Both the position numbers and the translations under genes were made by a program. Below are positions 37,645 to 47,320 of a DNA stretch of 64,000 nucleotides, piece after piece (the first letter of the stretch is position 1; each line of letters opens with the position of its first letter). The stretch comes from [Actinomadura] parvosata subsp. kistnae (GTDB lineage: Bacteria; Actinomycetota; Actinomycetes; Streptosporangiales; Streptosporangiaceae), in contig NZ_OOHJ01000006.1 in assembly GCF_900323885.1 (NCBI RefSeq), forward strand, positions 1 through 64,000, in the 5' to 3' direction. Under the pieces are notes generated by a model that saw only the letters and a program-made list of their open reading frames with translations, was not told the origin of the DNA and searched no databases.

Positions 37645-37884
37645 TTGAAAAGGCTCCTCCACATCGACCTCGCGGTCCGCGACATCCTGCGCCAGGCGGC
37701 GCCCGGTCTGCGAACCGCCATCGCGAACACCCTTCTCGAACTGGTCGAAGACCCTGAACCACTCGGAGCCGTGCCGTACGGCGGTATCCCCCACGCCTTC
37801 GAGATCCGTACCGACACCTTCCGCATGATCTACACGTGCGGCCCCGATCATGTCTCCACCTGGGTCTTGGAGATCAACACCTAG
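37645..37884 (+). CDS. RelE/ParE-family toxin
   Basis: 79 residues. The start used is a TTG at 37645; no in-frame ATG or GTG fits better. The fold shows HIDLAVRDILRQAAPGLRTA, LLELVEDPEPLGAVPYGG and FEIRTDTFRMIYTCGPDHV with Arg and Tyr residues at the active strands. RelE-type toxins cleave mRNA on the ribosome. Intact pair with the antitoxin upstream. Confidence 0.8.
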   Translation: MKRLLHIDLAVRDILRQAAPGLRTAIANTLLELVEDPEPLGAVPYGGIPHAFEIRTDTFRMIYTCGPDHVSTWVLEINT

Positions 37885-37960
37885 CCCCGGTCAAGCGAAA
37901 ACGCGCTGGGAGCACCGCCGAGGCGCCCCCTGGCGCTCACCATGCCGCCCGTGGTGCTCC

Positions 37961-38497
37961 TCACCCGCACCCGTACGGCGTTCCTCCTCGCCCGGGCCCC
38001 GTCATCGCCAACACCGGAACGAGTGGTGGGTGAAGATCGCCATTCCTCTCTGCCCCGACGTGACCGGCGGCCCGCCCAGCATCGACACCCGCTGAATGGC
38101 CTGCACGATGCTGGCGCGCCTCGACGGCGTCGACTACAGCGAAGTGCCGACGCCCGACGACCGCGATGACCAGTGGATGGGTCAGATCGCTGGCAGCACC
38201 GTCCGGGCCGGGCAACCCGGTTGCGTCCGCCACCCACTCGGCGGCCAAGGTGAGAAGATCATCCCAGACACATCTCGCGCCGTCATCGGCCGGCCGCAAC
38301 TGCCTGTACCTCTCGTCGTAGACGATCGTTGCCTGCGGGAGGTCCTCGTCCAGCGGATACAGCAAGAACCACGGCGTCGGGTCGGGGACCCGCCTCAGCG
38401 TGAAGAGGCTACACACAACTGCCGAGCCGTCCGTGACAGGTGAAGTGGCCGGCCAACGCGAGGTCACGCCATGATCAATGGCCCGGTTCGATGTCAC
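37961..38497 (-). CDS. Hypothetical protein, uncertain
   Basis: The central part reads like a real protein (FLLYPLDEDLPQATIVYDERY, RCVWDDLLTLAAEWVADATG, LTHPLVIAVVGRRHFAVVDAV). The C-terminal third is basic and low-complexity and may be frameshifted. The start is not clear. No family recognised. Confidence 0.35.
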   Translation of the reverse strand: MTSNRAIDHGVTSRWPATSPVTDGSAVVCSLFTLRRVPDPTPWFLLYPLDEDLPQATIVYDERYRQLRPADDGARCVWDDLLTLAAEWVADATGLPGPDGAASDLTHPLVIAVVGRRHFAVVDAVEARQHRAGHSAGVDAGRAAGHVGAERNGDLHPPLVPVLAMTGPGRGGTPYGCG

Positions 38498-38807
38498 CTG
38501 ACACTCAGCAACGCCCCGAAAACCGCCTCGCCGGTCTCGTTACCGACGTCGCCGCCCCCGATGTGGATCGTGATCAGCCTGCCCCTTGGTGGTAGGCACG
38601 GTCACATCGGGGGTGGACCGGGCTCGGGTGGGACGGGCACCGGGGCCGGGTGCGGGGAGTTGGCCGAGGAGATGCTGGCCGATGGGGTAGCCGGCAGGGG
38701 CCTGGCCGAGAACGGGGCGGCGTACGGCTACGAACGATAGCCGAGACGGCGATGGCCGCCACCCTGGTCGAGGCGGCCATCGTGGCGTCGGTCAGTAGGG
38801 GCGGTTG
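38498..38807. other. Gene-poor stretch
   Basis: No convincing coding frame. G-rich simple sequence at 38590-38660 gives Gly- or Pro-rich translations that are probably not real. Confidence 0.3.
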
Positions 38808-38964
38808 ATGAGTCCGGCCTTGGATGTGATGCGGGCACGGCCGACGACGGTGAGCCCGCGTCGGGCGGCTCGGCCTCCAGCTCCTCCAGGCCCGTGTCGG
38901 TGAGACGTGGCCGAACACCTCGTACTCGTGGCTGGTCGGGTCCTGGACGAGGATGACCTTCACT
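38808..38964 (-). pseudogene. Small hypothetical protein gene, frameshifted
   Basis: From the ATG at 38964 the frame reads MKVILVQDPTSHEYEVFGHV. A second frame gives TGLEELEAEPP and a third LTVVGRARITSKAGLINRPY before a stop. Together they suggest a 55-60-residue protein broken by two indels. Function unknown. Confidence 0.35.
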
Positions 38965-39057
38965 CATGGGCGCCGAAGGATCAAGATCAAAGAGCCGTCT
39001 CGAGGCAGCAGCGGCGCGGTGTCCGGCGCCACGCGCCGGACACCGCATCGGTCATCG

Positions 39058-39609
39058 CTATGAGGACGTGAACTTGATGGAACTCGCCTCGTCGCCCAAG
39101 CCAAAATCCTTCTCCAAGTCAAGCGAAGCGCTATTAGGCGGAAACCAGATATATGTGCCAACGTATCCGGTGTCTACGAACAGATTGCCATATCGGTTGG
39201 TATTGTTCCATGCCGAACTGGCTTTGTCGTTGACCGAGGTGTTGGTGCCATCCCACTCGTCGTTCTTGAAGTTCGCGTCGTTGGCGTTGTAGGACTTCTG
39301 ATGGCCCCTATAAGAGTCATGTTCGTAGATCCAGAACCGGCCCGAGACCGCGGTGCTACCCATGTTGCCGGGCGGCTCCACAGGAGACGTCGACTGGAGG
39401 AGGTCCCAGCCACGATTTTCCTCCTTCGCCTTGCATGCGAACGGCCTTCCGCTCGCCTTGCCGGCTTTGACGCAGCCTGCGTAATCGGGATACCCGATGG
39501 CTGCCTGGGCAGAAGAACTGGCATTGGACGGCACGGCGAACAGTGCGCCTGCGGAGGAAACCGCTGCAACCATCAGCAGGATAGGAGTGAAACGCTTGGC
39601 TAGTGACAT
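39058..39609 (-). CDS. Secreted peptidase-inhibitor-I36-like protein
   Basis: 183 residues with a Sec signal (RFTPILLMVAAVSSAGALFAV, cleavage near SNA-SS). The mature part has a Cys pair (YAGCVKAG, FACKAKEE) and the crystallin-type segment FWIYEHDSYRGHQKSYNAND, then NNTNRYGNLFVDTGYVGTYI and GLGDEASSIKFTSS. This is the pattern of family I36 inhibitors and related secreted crystallin folds, whose founding member inhibits metalloproteases. The ATG at 39609 follows AGGAGAGGC. A palindromic site lies 71 bases upstream. Base composition is lower in GC than neighbours, a hint of recent transfer. Confidence 0.75.
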   Translation of the reverse strand: MSLAKRFTPILLMVAAVSSAGALFAVPSNASSSAQAAIGYPDYAGCVKAGKASGRPFACKAKEENRGWDLLQSTSPVEPPGNMGSTAVSGRFWIYEHDSYRGHQKSYNANDANFKNDEWDGTNTSVNDKASSAWNNTNRYGNLFVDTGYVGTYIWFPPNSASLDLEKDFGLGDEASSIKFTSS

Positions 39610-39680
39610 GCCTCTCCTTCTGTATCGACATCCGTTCGACGACCCCTCGACATTATCGGAGCGGTATGAATGTCATATCA

Positions 39681-39690
39681 GTCACTTGAC
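39681..39690 (-). promoter_or_regulatory. GTCANNTGAC palindrome upstream of the I36-like gene
   Basis: Reads CCCAGTCAAGTGACTGATA on the minus strand, 71 bases before the ATG at 39609. Nearly the same distance as at the two peptide-precursor copies. Confidence 0.6.
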
Positions 39691-40483
39691 TGGGCTTATT
39701 CGAGAATCGGGTTGCAGAACGAGTGCCCGCACTCGCCACGGCCTCTGGCGTGCACCACCGGCGTGCCACGGGAATACGGTGGAAACAGGCTGCGGGGAAG
39801 CCCTCGCCGATGGCCATGATGTACGGGTCTTCAGATCTGATCGAGCCCGGCCACCCGTGGCAGTGCGGCCGGTCAAAGATGGTGAGAAGCACGAGAGGGT
39901 GTCTGGCAAGGGTTCGGCGAGTCATGCTGGCAGGTATCGGGGGTGTGAGCCTGGAGGCGTGCGATGGTTCCTCGGCGTCCGTACCCGACCGATCTGTCCG
40001 ATCGCGAGTGGCAAGTCCTGGCTCCGCTGATCCCGGTGCCCAAGCCGGGTGGCCGGCCTGTCGTTCATGAGCGCCGGGAGATCGTCAATGCGTTGGCGTA
40101 CTGGGTGCGGGCCGGTTGTGCCTGGCGGCTGCTGCTCCACGACCTGCCGCCGTGGCAAACGGTCTACCACTACTGGCGCACCTAGCGCATCAAGGGCCGC
40201 TGGGAACAGATTCTGGCCCGCTTACGCGAACGTGAACGTGTCGGTGGCGGCAGTGACCCCACACCAAGCGCCGGCATCATCGACAGCCAGAGTGTGCGGG
40301 CCACCGACCGGGGCGGCCTGCACGGCTACGACGGCGGCAAGAAGGTACCGGGGGTTAAGCGGCACCTGCTGGTCGACACGCTTGGCACCGTGGTCACCGC
40401 CTACGTCAGCCCGGCCAGCGTCAACGACCGCGACGGCGCGGTCGTACTGCTCGCTCGCGCCGGCGAGCTGTCACGACGTCTGA

Positions 40484-41765
40484 GAGCCTGCTGACAAAGG
40501 CTTAAGTGCTGATGGACATGGGCCCGTAGAGAGCAGGACCGATCTTGTTGATGTGGCCCTGGTGAGACCATTGGGACAACTGAACGCGGAAGCTGTTGAC
40601 GTTCTCGATGCCGAGGATGGCGGCCAGTTCGCTTCCCTTCCAGGCCCGCCAGGGCTGAGCGGCCAGCAGTTGCAGGACCTTGCCCCGCCGGTCGGGGCTG
40701 GTCAGGTGTGGGAGCGGTGGTGGGTCGCCCCAGCGACGGCCGGGTGGCCGGCCTGCCAGTTCGCGGGTCAGGCGGCGGGTCATCTGGTGCACGGTGGCCC
40801 ACCAGATCAGGGCTTCGTGGTGGTCGGGCCGGCGTTCATAGACGCGCGCCAGGCGGCGGTAGCGGACCAGCCAGGCGAAGGTCCGCTCCACCACCCACCT
40901 GCGGGGCAGTACCACGAAACCGCGCAGGTCGTCGCTGCGCCTGACGATCGACACGGCCAGACCCAGGACCTGCCAGGCCCAGGTGACCAGCCGCCCGGCG
41001 TAGCCGCCGTCGGCCCAGACCAGAGCGATGGTGGAGAACTTCTCCCGCAGCAGCTCCAACACCGGATGCGCGCCGTCGCGATCTTGCACCGACGCGGCGG
41101 TGACCATCACGCACAACAGCAGCCCGAGCGTGTCCACCACGATGTGCCGCTTCTGCCCCTTCAGCTTCTTGCCCGCGTCATACCCGCAGGCCACCGCGTC
41201 GACAGTCTCGGCCGCACGGACCGTCTGGGAGTCGAGGCACCCAGCCGTCGGCAGTTCCGCCCGCCCGGCCAGAATTCGCAACCGCCCGGCCAGCCGCTCG
41301 GGCAGGCCACGCCGCGACCAGCGCACAAAGAACGCATACACCGCCTCATGCGGCGGGAAGTCGACCGGCAGGGCCCGCCACTCGATCCCGTACCGGGTCA
41401 CATAACCGATCGCGTCCAGCACCGCGCGCAGGTCATGCACCATCGGCCTGCCGGTCGCGGTGACCAGCTCGGCCATCACCGCCCGCGCCTCGGGCTCGAG
41501 GATCTCCCACTCGATGTCGGCGAGATCCGACGGGTATGCCGGTTTCCGGCCGCGACATGCGCATCCCGATGAGGCACAACCGCTGGCGTTCACAGCCGCG
41601 GGCGTGTAGACAGACAACTACGGGCTCCTGGCCGCTGAGCTGCTTAGACACCACCTCAGCTATCGGGAGCCCGCTCCTGTTCACCGGTCAACAGCCCAAA
41701 GATGACCACACCCCGGCACTCTCCTGACCTGAGCCTCGACACCAAACCCCTTTGTCAGCAGGCTC
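40484..41765 (-). mobile_element. Inner IS5-family element, IR 17 bp, TGA target duplication
   Basis: Perfect inverted ends GAGCCTGCTGACAAAGG at 40484-40500 and 41749-41765. The bases TGA flank it on both sides (40481-40483 and 41766-41768), a 3-bp TNA duplication typical of the IS427/IS1031 groups. It sits inside the older transposase gene. Confidence 0.9.
40502..41617 (-). CDS. IS5-family transposase with C-terminal winged-helix extension
   Basis: 371 residues, longer than usual. The DDE core is clear: GCLDSQTVRAAETVDAVACG (first Asp), LKGQKRHIVVDTLGL, LVWADGGYAGRLV (second Asp), and WVVERTFAWLVRYRRLARVYE with the catalytic Glu. After HQMTRRLTRELAG there is an extra segment (GKVLQLLAAQPWRAWKGSELA, VNSFRVQLSQWSHQGHINKIG) that looks like a winged-helix domain. 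The N-terminus up to CRGRKPAYPSDL may be over-extended. Intact, so possibly active. Confidence 0.85.
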   Translation of the reverse strand: MSVYTPAAVNASGCASSGCACRGRKPAYPSDLADIEWEILEPEARAVMAELVTATGRPMVHDLRAVLDAIGYVTRYGIEWRALPVDFPPHEAVYAFFVRWSRRGLPERLAGRLRILAGRAELPTAGCLDSQTVRAAETVDAVACGYDAGKKLKGQKRHIVVDTLGLLLCVMVTAASVQDRDGAHPVLELLREKFSTIALVWADGGYAGRLVTWAWQVLGLAVSIVRRSDDLRGFVVLPRRWVVERTFAWLVRYRRLARVYERRPDHHEALIWWATVHQMTRRLTRELAGRPPGRRWGDPPPLPHLTSPDRRGKVLQLLAAQPWRAWKGSELAAILGIENVNSFRVQLSQWSHQGHINKIGPALYGPMSIST

Positions 41766-42177
41766 TGAGGCATGTCTGGGTGGATCAGGGCTATCGCGGC
41801 CAGGAATTCATCGGCTGGGTCTTGGATCAGTTCGGCGTGACGCTGCAGATCGTCGTGCGGCGCGATAGCGGATTCCGCCACACCTGGGCCAAGAAGGGAA
41901 GCCGCCGCGGCAGGTCTCCCGATTCTCCCTCGTGCCCCGCCGGTGGGTGGGTCGAGCGCACCTTCGCCTGGCTGGGCAAGTATCGCCGCCTGGCCAAAGA
42001 CTACGAATACCTGAGCGCGACCTCAGAGAACGTCATCTACCTCGCGATGACCATGATCCTGCTGCACCGCCACAGCGGCCGCTCACCCTGACCCTTTTCA
42101 GACACCCTCCACACAGGTTGAATGCGTAGTGTCTTAGCCTCGTGACGGATCGCTTCGGGTGAGGTACGACCCGGAGC

Positions 42178-42510
42178 ATGCGGTATGCACAGAGAGGTGG
42201 GTACACGCCTGCGGAGCAGGAGCGGCGCGAGCGTGTACGGCTGCAGGCGGCCGAGTGGTTCGAGGCCGGGAGTCGACCAGGGCGATCGCGGCGCGGTTAC
42301 GGATGCACGAGCGGTCGGTGACGCGCTGGCGCAAGGCCTGGCGCGAAGGCGGTGGCGCGGAGGCGTTGCTGTCGAAGGAGCCGGTCTCGAGGGAGAAGCT
42401 GTCGGCCCGGCAGCGGGCGCGGCTGGATGCCGAGCTCAAGCACGGGCCCCTGGCCTGAGGCTATGTCGAGGATTAGTGCTGGCCGGTGCAGGTGCCGACC
42501 CGGCGCGCCA
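42178..42510 (+). pseudogene. IS630-family transposase, N-terminal remnant
   Basis: From the ATG at 42178 one reads GGYTPAEQERRERVRLQAAEWFEAG. After a frameshift come TRAIAARLRMHERSVTRWRKA and EALLSKEPVSREKLSARQRAR, the start of the winged-helix IS630 transposases. Two stop codons follow (ELKHGPLA, stop, GYVED, stop). The DDE domain is missing. It replaces the 5' end of the propeller gene that follows. Confidence 0.7.
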
Positions 42511-42519
42511 TCGAGCAGG

Positions 42520-43497
42520 GACGAGCAGGCGATTGCGCTGTGGAAGGCCGAGGTATGGCCGCAGGCCGTGCTCAAGGTCCCGGCCAGGACTCCCGACGAG
42601 CGCGGAATCCGCCCGATCCTGCTCCTCGACGGCCGGACCATGCTCGTCACCACCTGGAGCAGCTTCGAGAAGACCGACGCCATTTACGCCTACGACCTCA
42701 CCACGCACGACCTCCGCAAGATCACCGACGTGCCGACGCCGAAAGGCACCACGCTGTTCGCCGGCGACTTCACGATCGGCGAAGGCCAGGTCGTCTGGTG
42801 GACGAGGCTGAAGCGCGGCCCGGCACAGATCTGGGCGGCGCCCCTGGACGGCGGCCAGGCCAGGGCGATCGGCACCCAGCAGACGGACGGCAGCGGCCTC
42901 GACGGCGTGGAGGTGTCCGGCGGCCGGGTCGCGTTCTCCGCACGCGCGGACGGCATCTACAGCCTTCCGCTCGCCGGCGGCCGGCCCGAACCGGTCGAGG
43001 GCGGCGCGCCGATGCACCTGCTGCGCTGGCCGTGGATCGGCACGCCAGGCCGCTTCAGCCACGGGTCCACGACTTTCACCGAGATCCGCAACGTCGAGAC
43101 CGGGCAGACCAGCGAGGCCATGATCCGCGATGGCGAACGGTTCATGTCGTGCGACGTGGACATCTGCTGGAGCGGCCGGGAGGACCGCGCCTTCTACCGG
43201 TTGCGCGACGGCTCCGATAAGCGGCCGCTGCCCGGGAACGTGAGCCGGATGGGACAGATCGCTCGGAACCGTTTCCACGTGAGCTCGCTGATCGACCGGA
43301 CGCGGACCGGCATCGACCAGTTCGTCGCCGCCGCCTTGTACGACCTGCCCACCGGCCGCGTGGGTGATCTCGGCGTCCGTCCCAGGAAGAACGGTGAGGG
43401 TTTCAGCTGCGATCGGCCCGGCTTCGACCGGACGGGCAGGCTGCTGGCCTACTCCATCGGCGAGCAGATGTACGTCATCGACCTCGATAAGCTTTAG
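42520..43497 (+). pseudogene. TolB/beta-propeller-like secreted protein, 5' end lost
   Basis: About 325 codons remain. The repeats show propeller blades: ILLLDGRTMLVTTWSSFEKT, DAIYAYDLTTHDLRKITDV, QIWAAPLDGGQARAIG, GRVAFSARADGIYSLPLAGG, LYDLPTGRVGDLG. A Cys pair (CDVDICW) suggests export. The signal peptide is absent because the IS630 relic joins at about 42510-42520. The frame is open to the stop at 43495-43497, so the remnant is otherwise undamaged. Confidence 0.6.
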
Positions 43498-43698
43498 CGG
43501 GTGGTGGACTTTCCGAGCGGTGGGACGGCGTCGGACGCCGGGATGGTTGTGGCCTGCCGACGGCACCCGGACAAGGCCGCCGGCGGGACGCATCCCAACG
43601 CTCGGGCGCCGGTGTCGATGGGGAACTGATCGGCAAGCGTGCGGAGTCCGAGCACCACCCAAAGCCTACGGTCGGTGCGTCTACGCATCGGCCAGGAA

Positions 43699-44193
43699 TC
43701 AGGCCTCCCGGATGAGCCATCTCGCGGTCTTGCCGCCTACGACACCCGTATACACAAAACCGTCGGGTGTCTCCCCATCATAGAGATACCCGTCAGTCTG
43801 GTCGCTGACGAGCTGATAAAGGCCGTCACCCCAGTCGATTTTCTTCCAATGCCTGCTTGTCCAGTCTTCACATGTTCCCATCTTGACCGGACTTGTCGAG
43901 ACCAGACAGCCTCCGGAGATCCTGTTCTTGAGGAGGCGATACCCGTCATTCCATGAGCTGTTGACCCAGTGCCATTGAATGCTTTCTCCAGAACCGCAGC
44001 TACCCATAGAGACCTCGCCGACCGGCTCGAGCTGGTCGACCGCCAAGCATCTACCAGTGCCTTGGTTCTGGACAAACCAGTAGATCACGGCGATAGTTTC
44101 GGTGCCGCCTGAGACGGCCTGTGCCGGTTGTGCGGCCACGAGGCTACAGACGGTCATCGCGAAAGCACTGGCGATTCTGCTCGGCCCGCGCAT
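43699..44193 (-). CDS. Secreted ricin-type beta-trefoil-like protein
   Basis: 164 residues with a Sec signal (ASAFAMTVCSLVAAQPAQA-VSGG). The mature domain reads YWFVQNQGTGRCLAVDQL, SMGSCGSGESIQWHWVN, YRLLKNRISGGCLVSTSP, KMGTCEDWTSRHWKKI and YQLVSDQTDGYLYDGE. Three repeats ending in Q/H-W and four cysteines fit a RICIN domain, usually carbohydrate-binding. No attached enzyme. The ATG follows GGAGGATCTTA. A palindromic site lies 113 bases upstream. Confidence 0.75.
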   Translation of the reverse strand: MRGPSRIASAFAMTVCSLVAAQPAQAVSGGTETIAVIYWFVQNQGTGRCLAVDQLEPVGEVSMGSCGSGESIQWHWVNSSWNDGYRLLKNRISGGCLVSTSPVKMGTCEDWTSRHWKKIDWGDGLYQLVSDQTDGYLYDGETPDGFVYTGVVGGKTARWLIREA

Positions 44194-44306
44194 TAAGATC
44201 CTCCATCGGTCTCACCTCTGGTGCTCGGCGAATGCCCGAGAACCCACAGCACTGTGGCGTGCATCCACGGCTGAGACAGTAGACCGAAATGACAAAAGCG
44301 GAATCA

Positions 44307-44316
44307 GTCACGTGAC
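44307..44316 (-). promoter_or_regulatory. GTCACGTGAC palindrome upstream of the ricin-like gene
   Basis: Reads ACCAGTCACGTGACTGATTC on the minus strand, 113 bases before the ATG at 44193. This is a perfect palindrome version of the motif. Confidence 0.6.
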
Positions 44317-44484
44317 TGGTGCACCGGTCTTCCGCTTGCCTTCACCTGAAACGTCTTCGATTTCCGTATGATGAGTAGACAGGGCCGTTGCGTTCTCGAC
44401 TGGCGAGACTGCTGCACCCTTGAGCCGGGTGGGCAAGTAGGGCCCCGGTGCGGAGATGACGAACGCGACCCCTCATGATCATCG

Positions 44485-45724
44485 GTGTCTAGCCAGTCGA
44501 TCAAGAACAGGGGCCGCGTTCGCGTGCCATCATCCACGATCGACGTGCTCTTCCGCCACCTGAAGCACGTCGCCCTCACCGACCCCGCCTCCGACCTGCC
44601 CACCCTGGCCGAGGTGCTGGATGCCGTACCCGACCCGCGTCACCGCCGAGGACGTCGCTACCGGCTCGGCCCCCTGCTCGCGTTATCCCTGCTCGCCGTC
44701 CTCAGCGGAGCGACATCCCTGGCAAAGATCACCCGGGTCATCGCCGGCTACGACCCCGACCTGCGCACCCAGCTCGGGCTTCCGGCCACCTCCCGGCCAG
44801 CCGGCCGCCAGCACCCTAGGACGGCTGCTGGCCCGTCTGGACGGCGATGCCTTCGACGCCGCGACCTGCGCCTACCTCTTCGCGATCACCACCGGCCACC
44901 CGCCGGAAACGACCACCCAGACGATCACCGCCACCAGAACCTCCCTGCTCGGCCTGGCCGTGGACGGCAAGACCCTGCGCGGCAGCCGTACCGGCGACGG
45001 TGTCACTCACCTGCTGGCCGCCGTCCGGCACGACACCCAGACCGTGCTCACCCAGCGGCAGGTCCGAGGCCAAGAGCAACGAGATCCCCGCCTTCACACC
45101 TCTGCTGTCCGGCCTGTACCTGCCCGGCCTGGTCATCACCGCCGACGCTCTGCACACACAAACCGAGCACGCCCGGCAGATTGTCGCGGCCAGCGGCCAC
45201 TTCCTGTTCATCGTCAAGGCCAACCAGCCCACGCTCCACCACAGGCTCAAAGCGCTGCCCTGGCGCGAAGCACTTCTGAACGACCGCACCGACGAGCGCG
45301 GGCACGGCCGCCGCGAGATCCGCCGGATGAAGATCTGCACCACCCGCCCCCACCTGCCCTTTCCCATGCCACCCAGGCCATCCAGGTCAAACGCCGCCGC
45401 ACCGACCTCAAGACCGGCAAGACCACCATCGTCACGATCTACGCCATCACCAGCCTGCCGCCGGGCCGTATCACCCACGCCCAGCTCGCCACGCTGATCC
45501 GCGGCCACTGGAGCATCGAGGCCCTGCACCACATCCGCGACGTCACCTACCGCGAAGACGCCTGCAAGGTCCGCACCGGCGCCGCACCCCGGATCCTGGC
45601 CGGCCCGCGCAATCTGGCCGTCGGCCTGACCCGCCTGATCGGTTGGACAAACATCGCCGCCGCCACCGACCACTACCGTAGCCACCCCGCCGACGGCCTT
45701 CAGCTACTCGGTCTCACCACATGA
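44485..45724 (+). pseudogene. ISAs1-family transposase, several frameshifts
   Basis: The protein is spread over three frames: [21 protein letters not shown] and [19 protein letters not shown]; then [37 protein letters not shown] and [19 protein letters not shown]; then [36 protein letters not shown] and [13 protein letters not shown]; then [20 protein letters not shown]. Order and motifs ([21 protein letters not shown]) are those of ISAs1/H-repeat transposases. At least three frameshifts inactivate it. Terminal repeats were not recognised. Confidence 0.8.
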
Positions 45725-46131
45725 GAACGCTCCGGCCCTGGATGAGTAGAAGGTCGCCATGGCGAGCCAGCGGTGAACAGTTCCCTTGGACTCCGCGTCC
45801 TGGATCGGGCGCGTGACTCGGCAGGCGCGTGCGCACTGCCGTCTGCTCGATGCCGTGGCGTTGCAGCGCGTCGGTGACCTTGTCCGGCTCCGGTTCGGTG
45901 GCCCCCAGGTCCCATGGAATTTGATCAGCAGAGCGTAGGAGGTGACCTCCAGACCGGCGCGAGAGAAGCTGAGCCGTCGAAGGACGGCACCGTGTGTCGC
46001 GTTGGCGACAGCAGCCGGGCCAAGTGGCCAGGCACCCCGCTGTACCGCAGGAGTCGTTTGAGTCCTCTAGCCGACTAAGTGAATTATGCATAGGGTAGCT
46101 TGAAATCAATCGGCGCGTTCAGGAGGTCGCT
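45725..46131. other. Region upstream of the acyl-CoA operon
   Basis: Minus-strand codons at 45830-45930 (DQIPWDLGATEPEPDKVTDAL, QRHGIEQTAVRTRL) look protein-like but belong to no family I recognise. The last 50 bases, around TATGCATA at 46085, are AT-richer and probably contain the operon promoter. Confidence 0.35.
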
Positions 46132-47319
46132 GTGAGCAGGCGCACCCGGGTCGTCGGGGTGGGGATGAGTCCCTTCTCTACCCCGAGAAGGGCTGGGACG
46201 TACCTGGCCATGGCGGAGGAGGCGATCAGGGCCGCGCTTCGCGACGCCGGGATCGGCTACGAGTCCGTCCAGCAGGCCTACGTCGGTTATGTGTATGGTG
46301 ATTCGACATCGGGACAGAACGTTCTCTACCAGGTGGGGATGACCGGCATCCCGGTCGTCAACGTCAGCAACAACTGCGCCACCGGCTCCTCCGCTCTGTG
46401 GCTGGCCCGGCAGGCCATCGAGCACGGCGCCGCCGACTGTGTCCTGGCGGTCGGCTTTGAGCAGATGCGCCCGGGTGCCATCACGGCGCAGTGGGAGGAC
46501 CGGCCGAGCCCGTTCGACCGGTTCGACGCCGCCGCGGACGCGGCACTCGGCCCCGACGGCTCCACCCCCATGGCGCCGCGCTACTTCGGCGCCGCCGGTC
46601 AGGCCTACGCCGAGCGGCACGGCACGGCGCCGGAGACGTTCGCGCGGATCGCGGTCAAGGCGCGGGCGCACGCGGCGGGCAACCCGTACGCGGTCTTCCG
46701 CGACCCGGTCACCCTGGAGGAGGTGCTGGCCTCGCCGCACGTGTACGGCCCGCTGACCCGCCTGCAGTGCTGCCCGCCGACCTGCGGAGCCGCCGCCGCG
46801 GTGCTGTGCAGCGACGAGTTTGCGCTCGCGCACGGCCTGGACGCCCGCGTCGGCGTCGCGGCCCAGGCCATGGTCACCGACAGGCCGGGCAGCTTCGCCG
46901 AGCACGACATGATCAAGCTCGTCGGCTACGACATGTCCGCCGAGGCCGCCGCCCAGGTGTACGAGGCAGCCGGGGTGGACCCCGGCGACATCCGGGTGGC
47001 CGAGCTGCACGACTGCTTCACCACCAACGAGCTGCTCAGCTACGAGGCGCTGGGGCTGACCCCGGAGGGCACGGCGGAGAAGTTCGTCCTCGACGGCGGC
47101 AACACCTACGGCGGCCGGGTGGTGACCAACCCGTCGGGCGGCCTGCTGTCCAAGGGCCACCCGCTGGGCGCGACCGGCCTGGCGCAGTGCGCGGAGCTGG
47201 TCTGGCAGCTGCGCGGCCAGGCGGGGCCGCGGCAGGTCGAGGGCGCCTCGGTCGCCCTCCAGCACAACATCGGGCTGGGCGGCGCGGCGGTCGTCACGCT
47301 CTACGAGAGGATGTCCTGA
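46132..47319 (+). CDS. Lipid-transfer protein/SCP-x-type thiolase
   Basis: 395 residues. The GTG at 46132 follows AGGAGG. Thiolase motifs: VVNVSNNCATGSSALWLA with the nucleophile Cys, AVGFEQMRPGAI, AELHDCFTTNELLSYEALG with His, and SGGLLSKGHPLGATGLAQ near the C-terminus. This is the SCP-x/Ltp branch, which acts on bulky acyl-CoAs such as steroid side chains or aromatic and polyketide acyl chains rather than simple fatty acids. It heads an operon with two hotdog proteins, an SDR, a ligase and an enoyl-CoA hydratase. It should catalyse C-C bond cleavage of the 3-keto (or hydroxy) acyl-CoA. Confidence 0.85.
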   Translation: MSRRTRVVGVGMSPFSTPRRAGTYLAMAEEAIRAALRDAGIGYESVQQAYVGYVYGDSTSGQNVLYQVGMTGIPVVNVSNNCATGSSALWLARQAIEHGAADCVLAVGFEQMRPGAITAQWEDRPSPFDRFDAAADAALGPDGSTPMAPRYFGAAGQAYAERHGTAPETFARIAVKARAHAAGNPYAVFRDPVTLEEVLASPHVYGPLTRLQCCPPTCGAAAAVLCSDEFALAHGLDARVGVAAQAMVTDRPGSFAEHDMIKLVGYDMSAEAAAQVYEAAGVDPGDIRVAELHDCFTTNELLSYEALGLTPEGTAEKFVLDGGNTYGGRVVTNPSGGLLSKGHPLGATGLAQCAELVWQLRGQAGPRQVEGASVALQHNIGLGGAAVVTLYERMS

Positions 47320-47320
47320 G

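Larger units (their letters stand above)
39963..42091 (+). pseudogene. IS5-family transposase, nonsense mutation and IS insertion
   Basis: The N-terminal part (PTDLSDREWQVLAPLIPVPK, EIVNALAYWVRAGCAWRLL) runs into TAG at 40183-40185, where relatives have Trp. The same frame continues with [36 protein letters not shown] and [11 protein letters not shown]. It is then cut by the inserted element at 40484. Beyond the insertion it resumes as RHVWVDQGYRGQEFIGW and GWVERTFAWLGKYRRLAKDYEY. Joining across one TGA copy restores the frame exactly. Confidence 0.85.
39895..42109 (+). mobile_element. IS5-family element interrupted by a second IS
   Basis: The left end at 39895-39914 (GAGGGTGTCTGGCAAGGGTT) and the right end at 42091-42109 (complement of GAGGGTGTCTGAAAAGGGT) form inverted repeats with two mismatches. 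Without the inserted element it is about 930 bp, normal for this IS5 group. No matching target duplication was seen outside the ends. Confidence 0.75.

Noticed and set aside
39058..39609. I36-like protein as inhibitor or immunity factor for the RHS toxin
   Set aside because: It is 20 kb away and its family targets metalloproteases, not phospholipases.
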